From Streptomyces smyrnaeus (GTDB lineage Bacteria; Actinomycetota; Actinomycetes; Streptomycetales; Streptomycetaceae): a stretch of 64,000 bases of DNA. The notes beneath the pieces are model-generated. The model ran no database searches. It saw nothing but the letters and a program-made list of their open reading frames with translations, and was not told the DNA's origin. Position 1 is the first letter of the stretch; every line of letters starts with the position of its first letter. Made by a program: the position numbers and the translations under genes. Below, piece after piece: positions 58,290 to 64,000 of the stretch. The stretch covers positions 205,566-269,565 of the forward strand of contig NZ_JAFFZM010000011.1 of NCBI RefSeq assembly GCF_017676345.1, written 5' to 3'.

Positions 58290-59183
58290 TCACTGTGATG
58301 ACGACCGAGCGTAGTCAGGCCGCTTCGCCTGTCGCAAGGCGTCCACAGTGATCTTCCCCGAGCGGGTCACATCCACCGTGGCCTGCTTGTTCTTCAGCGT
58401 CTGCACGACTCCGCCGGGGATGTTCAGCGCGGGTTCCAGGTCGGCGGGCTTGCCGATCACCTCGAAACGGTAAGGCTGCTCGATCCTATGCCCGTCCACG
58501 CTGACCCCGCCGCCGCTGTCGGTGAAATGTGTGCTCGCCACCACGCGCACCCCGTTGACCTCCATGGCCTCGGCGCCGGCGGCCCGCAGCTCCTGGACCG
58601 CGTCGAGCAGCGCGTCCGAATCCGCCGCCCCGGCCCGATCCTTGATCGTCATCCGGATGCCGGGCCCCTCGGCCGCCACCGTACCGGCGAGCACACCGAG
58701 CTGGGCCGCCTTCTGCCTGGTCTGCTTACGGGCTTCCTCGGCCTGGTCCGAGGAGGTCTCCAGCTGCGTACGCTGCCCCTCCAGCTGCCGCTTCTCGTCC
58801 TCCAGCCGCTTGGTGCGGTCGTCGAGCTCGTCGAGGATACGGACCAGGTCCTCGCGCCGGGCGCCGCGCAGCGCACTGTTCTCGCTCGTGGAGCGCACCT
58901 GGATCGCCAGCCCGAGGCCGAGGACGAAGAGCAGGAGCGCGACGATGAGTTGGGCGCGCGTCACCCGCGGGGGCCATACGGCCTTGGCGAGCCGTTGCCG
59001 TCCCGTCAACCGCGGGCCGCCGTCCTCACCCTGCGCGCCCGCCGTCTCCCGGCCCTGCGCGTCCGCCGTCTCCTGCCGCTCCGGAGGCAGCTCGCGCTCC
59101 GGTGGGAGTCGGCGCTCCGGAGGCAGCCCGCGCTCCGGAGGAAGTCCCTGTCCCGGCGTGCTGTCGTCACTCATCGGCCTCAC
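58290..59183 (-). CDS. DUF881 membrane protein (second copy) with xLPPER repeats
   Basis: A 297-residue protein. Residues 12-37 are four to five xLPPER hexapeptide repeats (cytoplasmic tail), then a membrane segment (RAQLIVALLLFVLGLGLAIQ), a coiled coil (LVRILDELDDRTKRLEDEKR) and the DUF881 domain: AAEGPGIRMTIKDR, AEAMEVNGVRVVAST and YRFEVIGKPADLEPALNIPG. It is the last gene of the DUF881-Sbp-DUF881 operon; the ATG overlaps the Sbp stop (ATGA). DUF881 proteins may act at the division septum or on envelope polymers, but this is unsettled. Confidence 0.85.
   Translation of the reverse strand: MRPMSDDSTPGQGLPPERGLPPERRLPPERELPPERQETADAQGRETAGAQGEDGGPRLTGRQRLAKAVWPPRVTRAQLIVALLLFVLGLGLAIQVRSTSENSALRGARREDLVRILDELDDRTKRLEDEKRQLEGQRTQLETSSDQAEEARKQTRQKAAQLGVLAGTVAAEGPGIRMTIKDRAGAADSDALLDAVQELRAAGAEAMEVNGVRVVASTHFTDSGGGVSVDGHRIEQPYRFEVIGKPADLEPALNIPGGVVQTLKNKQATVDVTRSGKITVDALRQAKRPDYARSSSQ
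59077..59148 (-). repeat. four 18-bp tandem units in DUF881 coding region
   Basis: CGCTCCGGAGGCAGCTCG and three variants at 59077, 59095, 59113 and 59131 repeat exactly in frame, encoding the xLPPER tail. Copies differ at 2-6 positions, so the array is partly decayed and may vary in number between strains. Confidence 0.8.
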
Positions 59184-59512
59184 GCCCTGAACACGTGCCG
59201 ACGGATGGCGGCCGCGTTGGAGAAGATCCGGATACCCAGGACGACAACCACACCGGTGGACAGCTGGGCACCGACCCCGAGCTTGTCGCCGAGGAAGACG
59301 ATCAGCGCGGCCACCACCACGTTGGACAGGAACGAGACGACGAACACCTTGTCGTCGAAGATGCCGTCCAGCATGGCGCGCAGTCCACCGAAGACCGCGT
59401 CCAGCGCTGCGACGACGGCGATGGGCAGATACGGTTCGACCGCCAGCGGCACCACGGGCCGGACGACAAGTCCGGCCACGACTCCCACGACGAGGCCCAG
59501 TACGGCGATCAC
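59180..59512 (-). CDS. small basic protein (Sbp, DUF1290)
   Basis: A 110-residue membrane protein with three hydrophobic segments (VLGLVVGVVAGLVV, LPIAVVAALDAVFGGL, VVSFLSNVVVAALIVFLG) and the conserved GVGAQLSTGVVVVLGIRIFSNAAAIRR. Its place between two DUF881 genes, with 4-bp overlaps on both sides, is the conserved actinobacterial DUF881-Sbp-DUF881 module. Role unclear. Confidence 0.88.
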   Translation of the reverse strand: MIAVLGLVVGVVAGLVVRPVVPLAVEPYLPIAVVAALDAVFGGLRAMLDGIFDDKVFVVSFLSNVVVAALIVFLGDKLGVGAQLSTGVVVVLGIRIFSNAAAIRRHVFRA

Positions 59513-60408
59513 GATGTGCTGCCCTTCCCTGTCCGCACAGGTTCAGCTGTTCTCAGAATCAGACTCGGCGCGGCAGGCAGCCGCACCTCGTCCTGGACGG
59601 AAATACTCGTTCTGGCACCGTAGTCCTTGTGCAGGACGTACAGGTACTGGCCGTCGACGCTGTCCTGGAAGGTCCGGGAGAACTGCTGCCCCGGCCCGAT
59701 CGCCAGCAGCGTATAGGGCGGAACCAGCGGCTTGTTGTCGACCAGGATGGCGTCGCCCGCCGCGCGGATGGCCGAGCGTGACGTGAGGCGCTGGCCGTTG
59801 ATCGAGATGGCCTCGGCGCCCGCCGCCCACAGTCCGTTGACGACGCGCTGAAGATCGCGGTCGCGGATCCTGCCCGTGTCGGAGAAACCGTCGGTCTTGC
59901 GGGGCCCGTCGCCTTCACCGGACTCGGTGTCCTCGGCGTCGTCCACCACCAGCTTGAGCCCCGGCCCCTCGACCGCCGTCGCACCGGAGAGCAGGGCCGT
60001 GGTCTTCCCCCGCTCGTCACCGTGCTGCTCCAGGGCCTTCCGCTGCCGGCGCTCGACCGAGGCCCGCAGCTTGTCGACGTCCTTCTGGAGCTGGTCGGCC
60101 CGATCGCCGCCCGCCTCGATCCGCTCGATGAGCTCCTGCTTCTCCTTGGCCACGCTCGGCGCGGAGATCTGCGCCTGCGCGGCCCCCACGGTCACCACCA
60201 GCGCCGCCAGCACCAGCCCGAGGGCGAGCCCCAGCTTCGCCCGCAGTGTGCGCGGCATTCTGGAGCGGCCCACCTCGCCCCGGCGTGCGGTGGCCTCCGC
60301 GTAACCGTCGTCGAGGCTGTGCTCCATCACATTGGTCAGCAGCGACATGGAAGCGTCGAGCCGCGGGGACCGCGACGAGGTGCTCCGAGTGGGGTGCTGC
60401 TGCGACAT
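59509..60408 (-). CDS. DUF881 membrane protein (first copy)
   Basis: A 299-residue protein with a cytosolic start MSQQHPTRSTSSRSP and a conserved SMSLLTNVMEHSLDDGYAEA. One membrane helix follows (LGLALGLVLAALVVTVGAAQ), then a coiled coil and the DUF881 domain with VEGPGLKLVVDDAEDT, AEAISINGQRLTSRSAIRAA and YTLLAIGPGQQFSRTF. It opens the operon with Sbp and the second DUF881. ATG 60408 is preferred from homologue starts; ATG 60417 is possible. Confidence 0.85.
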   Translation of the reverse strand: MSQQHPTRSTSSRSPRLDASMSLLTNVMEHSLDDGYAEATARRGEVGRSRMPRTLRAKLGLALGLVLAALVVTVGAAQAQISAPSVAKEKQELIERIEAGGDRADQLQKDVDKLRASVERRQRKALEQHGDERGKTTALLSGATAVEGPGLKLVVDDAEDTESGEGDGPRKTDGFSDTGRIRDRDLQRVVNGLWAAGAEAISINGQRLTSRSAIRAAGDAILVDNKPLVPPYTLLAIGPGQQFSRTFQDSVDGQYLYVLHKDYGARTSISVQDEVRLPAAPSLILRTAEPVRTGKGSTS

Positions 60409-60465
60409 GCCGCACATCGTCGCACGTCGAGACCCCTGCCGCCGAATGCACCCACCCCTGCCTCA

Positions 60466-60505
60466 GGCGGCGGGACTTGCCCCTGCCAGGGCACGTCCCG
60501 CCGCC
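60466..60505 (-). terminator. 11-bp GC hairpin after the pyrophosphorylase gene
   Basis: GGCGGCGGGAC (60466-60476) and GTCCCGCCGCC (60495-60505) form a strong stem, with an inner TGCCC/GGGCA pair in the loop, 19 bp after the minus-strand stop. It separates that gene from the DUF881 operon. Confidence 0.75.
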
Positions 60506-60523
60506 GGGCTCAGTCCGTCACGC

Positions 60524-63019
60524 TCAGTGGCCCGCGCTGTCCACCACGGCCGCCCACTCGTCCAGCAGAGCCTGCGCGGAGGCCTCATCGGGACCCTCGG
60601 CCCACAGATGGGTGACCGCCTCGGCCGGGTCGGGCAGCACCATCACCCAGCGGCCGTCGGACTCGACCACACGCACCCCGTCCGTGGTGTCGACCGACCG
60701 GTCCCCGGCCGCCTCCACGACGGTACGCATCACAAGTCCCTTGACGGCCCAGGGCGTTGCCAGATCACGTCGGCTCACATGCGCCCTCGGGATACGCGCG
60801 TCGATCTGGCTGAGCGTCAACTGGGTACGTGCCACGAGCCCGATGAGCCGAACGAAAGCAGCCGCACCGTCGAAGACGGAACTGAACTCGGGGACGATGA
60901 AACCGCCCCGGCCGTCCCCGCCGAAGACGGTGCCGTCGTCCCGGCTGACCCGGGCGAGGTCGTCGGGAGAGGTCGTCGTCCACTCGACCTGTGTGCCGTG
61001 GTAGGCGGCGACCTGTTCGGCGATGCGGGTCGTGGTCACCGGCAGCGAAACCCGGCCGCTGCGCCGCTCGGCCGCCACCAGGTCGAGCATCACCAACAGG
61101 GCCCGGTCGTCCTCCACGATCCTGCCGTGCTCGTCCACCAGCGAGATGCGCTCCCCCACCGGGTCGAAGCGCACTCCGAACGCCGCACGGGCCGACGCCA
61201 CGATCTCCCCGAGCCGCACCAGCCCGGCCCGCCGGCTCTCCGCCGTCTCCGTGGGGCGCGACTCGTCCAGACCCGGATTGATGGTCAGCGAGTCCACGCC
61301 CAACCGACCCAGCAGACTCGGCAGGACCAGCCCGGCGCTGCCGTTGGAAGCGTCGACCACGACCTTCAGGCCGGCTTCCGCGACGCCGGTGGTGTCCACG
61401 GCGCGCAGCAGCGAGCCCGTGTACGAGTCGTAGACGCTGGAAGGGAAGCTGAGGTCACCGATCTCGCCGGGGAACGCCCGTCGGTACTCCTGACGCGCAT
61501 AGACGCGGTCGAGCTTGCGCTGCCGGGCCTGCGAGAGATCGGCACCCCGCTCGTCGAAGAACATGATGTCGACCGAGTCCGGAACACCGGGCGTCGTACG
61601 GATCATGATGCCGCCGGCGCTGCCTCGCGCGGTCTGCTGCCGGGCCACCGGAAGCGGCACGTTCTCCAGGTCGCGTACGTCGATGGCGCTCGCCTGGAGC
61701 GCGGAGATGATGGCCCGCTTGAGGGCACGCGCGCCTCGGGAGTGGTCGCGGGCCGTGCAGACGGTGGAGCCCTTCTTGAGCGTCGTCGCATAGGCGCCCG
61801 CCAGCCGTACGGCCAACTCCGGGGTGATCTCCACGTTCAGGATGCCGGAGACACCGCGGGCACCGAACAGATGCGCCTGGCCGCGGGACTCCCAGATCAC
61901 GGACGTGTTGACGAACGCGCCCGCCTCGATCGTCTTGAAGGGATAGATACGGACGTTCCCCTGGACGATCGACTCTTCACCGATGAGGCACTCGTCCCCG
62001 ACGACAGCGCCGTCCTCGATGCGCGAGGCCCGCATGATGTCGGTGTTCTTACCGATCACACAGCCGCGCAGATTGCTCTGCGGGCCGATGTAGACGTTGT
62101 CGTGCACCACGGCGCGGTGCAGGAAGGCGCCGCTCTTGACGACGACGTTCGAGCCGATGACGGAATGCTCGCGGATCTCCGCGCCGGCCTCCACCTTCGC
62201 GTAGTCGCCGATGTAGAGCGGGCCGCGCAGCACCGCGTCCGGGTGCACCTCTGCGCCCTCGGCCACCCAGACACCGGGCGAGATCTCGAAGCCGTCCCGC
62301 TCCGCGTCGACCTTGCCCTCGAGCACGTCGGCCTGGGCCTTCACATAGCTCTCGTGGGTACCGACGTCCTCCCAGTAGCCCTCGGCGATGTAGCCGTAGA
62401 TCGGCTTGCCCTCCTTCATCAGCTGAGGGAAGACGTCACCGGACCAGTCGACGGGCACGTCCGGCTCGACGTAGTCGAAGACCTCGGGCTCCATCACATA
62501 AATGCCGGTGTTCACCGTGTCGGAGAAGACCTGCCCCCAGGTCGGCTTCTCCAGGAACCTTTCGACCTTGCCGTCCTCGTCCACGATGGTGATGCCGAAT
62601 TCCAGCGGATTCGGTACCCGGGTCAGACACACGGTGACCATCGCACCGCGCTCCCGGTGAAACCTGATGAGGTCGGTGAGGTCGAAGTCGGTGAGCGCGT
62701 CCCCGGAGATGACGAGAAACGAATCGTCCCGCAGGGCCTCCTCGGCGTTCTTGACGCTGCCGGCCGTCCCCAGTGGCTTCTCTTCGTTGGCGTACGTGAG
62801 CTCCATGCCGAGCTCCTCGCCGTCGCCGAAGTAATTCTTGACCAGGGAGGCCAGGAATTGCACGGTCACGACGGTCTCGGTGAGCCCGTGACGCTTGAGC
62901 AGCTGCAGCACGTGCTCCATGATCGGCTTGTTCACCACCGGCAGGAGCGGCTTGGGCATGCTCGCAGTCATCGGCCGAAGGCGCGTGCCTTCGCCGCCAG
63001 CCATCACGACGGCCTTCAT
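60524..63019 (-). CDS. NDP-sugar pyrophosphorylase fused to a degenerate phosphohexomutase domain
   Basis: An 831-residue two-domain protein. The N-terminal nucleotidyltransferase (MKAVVMAGGEGTRLRPMTAS, then VISGDALTDFDL) is followed by a left-handed beta-helix (VWVAEGAEVHPDAVLRGPLY) to about 360, typical of mannose/glucose-1-phosphate nucleotidyltransferases. The C-terminal half has the phosphohexomutase fold, but its catalytic TASHNP loop reads IRTTPGVP (near 473), the metal loop DGDADR reads FDPVGER (near 618) and GEISGH reads FGGDGRGGF (near 700). The mutase half looks inactive. ATG 63019 follows GAGGAC. Confidence 0.85.
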   Translation of the reverse strand: MKAVVMAGGEGTRLRPMTASMPKPLLPVVNKPIMEHVLQLLKRHGLTETVVTVQFLASLVKNYFGDGEELGMELTYANEEKPLGTAGSVKNAEEALRDDSFLVISGDALTDFDLTDLIRFHRERGAMVTVCLTRVPNPLEFGITIVDEDGKVERFLEKPTWGQVFSDTVNTGIYVMEPEVFDYVEPDVPVDWSGDVFPQLMKEGKPIYGYIAEGYWEDVGTHESYVKAQADVLEGKVDAERDGFEISPGVWVAEGAEVHPDAVLRGPLYIGDYAKVEAGAEIREHSVIGSNVVVKSGAFLHRAVVHDNVYIGPQSNLRGCVIGKNTDIMRASRIEDGAVVGDECLIGEESIVQGNVRIYPFKTIEAGAFVNTSVIWESRGQAHLFGARGVSGILNVEITPELAVRLAGAYATTLKKGSTVCTARDHSRGARALKRAIISALQASAIDVRDLENVPLPVARQQTARGSAGGIMIRTTPGVPDSVDIMFFDERGADLSQARQRKLDRVYARQEYRRAFPGEIGDLSFPSSVYDSYTGSLLRAVDTTGVAEAGLKVVVDASNGSAGLVLPSLLGRLGVDSLTINPGLDESRPTETAESRRAGLVRLGEIVASARAAFGVRFDPVGERISLVDEHGRIVEDDRALLVMLDLVAAERRSGRVSLPVTTTRIAEQVAAYHGTQVEWTTTSPDDLARVSRDDGTVFGGDGRGGFIVPEFSSVFDGAAAFVRLIGLVARTQLTLSQIDARIPRAHVSRRDLATPWAVKGLVMRTVVEAAGDRSVDTTDGVRVVESDGRWVMVLPDPAEAVTHLWAEGPDEASAQALLDEWAAVVDSAGH

Positions 63020-63132
63020 ATCGGAAGCGTCCTCCTCGTACAGACGACGGTCATCCCGACCATGACCCCTCCAGGATGACCTACAAAGGCTCAATCAGGG
63101 CAACCGGCCTCCGAAGCGAGGAAAGGCGGGTT

Positions 63133-63744
63133 TCAGCCGGTCGTCTCGGGGTCCGCCCTGATCAGACGGCGGACCTGGACCACATAGAGGATCCCTGCCC
63201 ACCAATAGAGAGCAGTACCCCAACCTGCGAACGCCCACCCGAAAATCGCTGCGAGTGATGAAACCCAGCCACTTCCGTCACTGAGCAGCAGCAGCGGGAA
63301 GGCGTACATCAGGTTGAAGGTCGCGGCCTTGCCCAGGAAGTTGACCTGCGGCGGCGCATAGCCGTGGCGGTCCAGGATCCACACCATGACCAGGAGCAGC
63401 AGTTCCCGGGCCAGCAGAGTGAGGGTCAGCCACAGCGGCAGAATCTCCCGCCAGGTCAGACCCACCAGAGTGGAGAGGATGTACAACCGGTCCGCGGCCG
63501 GATCGAGAATGCGGCCGAGACTGCTGATCTGATTCCACCTACGGGCGAGTTTGCCGTCCAGGTAGTCGCTCACTCCGCTCAGCGCGAGCACGAGGAGCGC
63601 CCAGAGATCGCAGTTCGGACCGCCGAACTCGGGCCAGAGAATCAGCCACAGGAACACCGGTACGCCCACCAGGCGAGCCATGCTGAGGACGTTCGGGATG
63701 GTGAGGACCCGATCCGTCTGGACCCGCGTCTCCTGGACCTCCAC
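63133..63744 (-). CDS. pgsA: CDP-alcohol phosphatidyltransferase (PgsA-like)
   Basis: A 203-residue membrane enzyme transferring the phosphatidyl group from CDP-diacylglycerol to an alcohol such as glycerol 3-phosphate or inositol phosphate. The diagnostic motif D-x2-D-G-x2-A-R-x8-G-x3-D-x3-D is complete: SDYLDGKLARRWNQISSLGR followed by ILDPAADR, near residues 59-86. About six helices are visible. GTG 63744 follows GGAGGCC. Next to the sugar pyrophosphorylase it could serve phosphatidylglycerol, cardiolipin or inositol lipid synthesis; which is undecided. Confidence 0.87.
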   Translation of the reverse strand: MEVQETRVQTDRVLTIPNVLSMARLVGVPVFLWLILWPEFGGPNCDLWALLVLALSGVSDYLDGKLARRWNQISSLGRILDPAADRLYILSTLVGLTWREILPLWLTLTLLARELLLLVMVWILDRHGYAPPQVNFLGKAATFNLMYAFPLLLLSDGSGWVSSLAAIFGWAFAGWGTALYWWAGILYVVQVRRLIRADPETTG

Positions 63745-63960
63745 CCGTGGGCCTCCTGAGCAACCGTGCCGACGCTACCCCCCGACCCTACCCGGCAGCA
63801 CTCACCGAGCGTGCACGGGGTCGGGGACACTGCGCACGATGGCCTGCTGACGACGAAGACTTGTTCACGGAGACAGGGGATGCGGGAGAAGGGAGGGCTA
63901 GGGCTGGTGCGGAACCGCCGGCGGAAACCGGGCACGGAAGATGCCGTGAAAAACAAAAAA

Positions 63961-63985
63961 GCCCCGCCGATGTCATCGGCGGGGC
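63961..63985. terminator. 11-bp hairpin with U-tract at the right edge
   Basis: GCCCCGCCGAT (63961-63971), loop GTC, ATCGGCGGGGC (63975-63985). On the minus strand it is followed by TTTTTTGTTTTTC, a classic U-tract rare in this genome; on the plus strand by CTTTC. It probably ends a minus-strand gene that begins beyond the window. The preceding 63745-63960 is the pgsA promoter region and holds no gene. Confidence 0.85.
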
Positions 63986-64000
63986 CTTTCTTCACGAATA

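Overview
The window reads as a chromosomal segment of a Streptomyces or very close relative. Base composition is very GC-rich, GTG starts are frequent, 4-bp ATGA/GTGA gene couplings are common, and many proteins belong to actinomycete families (DUF5999, DUF6343, DUF6011, DUF4442, the FHA/FtsR/DUF151 cluster, DUF881-Sbp-DUF881). I found no phage genes, transposases, rRNA, tRNA or CRISPR array. Most of the window is conserved core with accessory genes between.

Layout. 1-5.6 kb: end of a DUF885 protein, then the SbcC/SbcD double-strand-break nuclease operon (minus), a degenerate 13-bp tandem array and a YigZ-family gene. 5.7-13.8 kb: small metabolic and resistance-type genes (CoA-binding, GNAT, YbaK, a cupin/XRE regulator divergent from an EamA transporter, two hexapeptide-repeat proteins, DedA, a DUF4442 thioesterase, a Q/P/G-rich membrane protein, a spermidine-synthase-like protein). 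13.8-17.7 kb: a stand-alone EF-Tu G-domain-like gene with a hairpin leader, a VTT-domain protein, UppP, small actinomycete proteins and a tiny secreted two-cysteine peptide. 18-24.7 kb: a DMT transporter, apolipoprotein N-acyltransferase (Lnt), an oxidoreductase, a DinB/DUF664 protein, a lipoprotein, uracil-DNA glycosylase. 24.7-31.4 kb: an orphan peptide-binding lipoprotein, two SDR/FabG genes, a HipA-like kinase coupled to DUF3037, a SulP anion transporter divergent from a MerR gene.

32.2-37.5 kb is the most system-like stretch. A ribbon-helix-helix protein gene is preceded by phased ATGGCG/CGCCAT half-sites in two clusters. It is followed on the same strand by a DUF4097 adhesin-like protein, a DrrA/DrrB-type ABC exporter pair, a cytochrome P450 and a 3Fe-4S ferredoxin. 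37.6-49.8 kb is a mosaic: an isochorismatase-fold protein without its usual cysteine, two PNPOx-like flavoproteins around a MocR regulator, EamA, a stand-alone ClpN domain, a PadR regulator, a GH114 lipoprotein, PhzF, a CPBP protease and a GCS2-type glutamate-cysteine ligase. 49.8-64 kb: GcvP under a tandem glycine riboswitch, DNA polymerase IV, the MerR/DUF151/FtsR/FHA cluster, DUF881-Sbp-DUF881, a two-domain NDP-sugar pyrophosphorylase whose mutase half looks inactive, and a CDP-alcohol phosphatidyltransferase.

Functional themes: DNA repair (sbcCD, ung, dinB), envelope lipid and lipoprotein metabolism (uppP, lnt, the phosphatidyltransferase, DedA and VTT proteins), C1/glycine metabolism, and division/envelope control (FtsR, FHA, DUF881-Sbp). 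The points most worth a second look are the RHH-operator/exporter/P450 run, the truncated EF-Tu-like protein, the dead mutase domain, the HipA-DUF3037 pair, the repeat elements inside or against coding ends, and a set of apparently leaderless starts.
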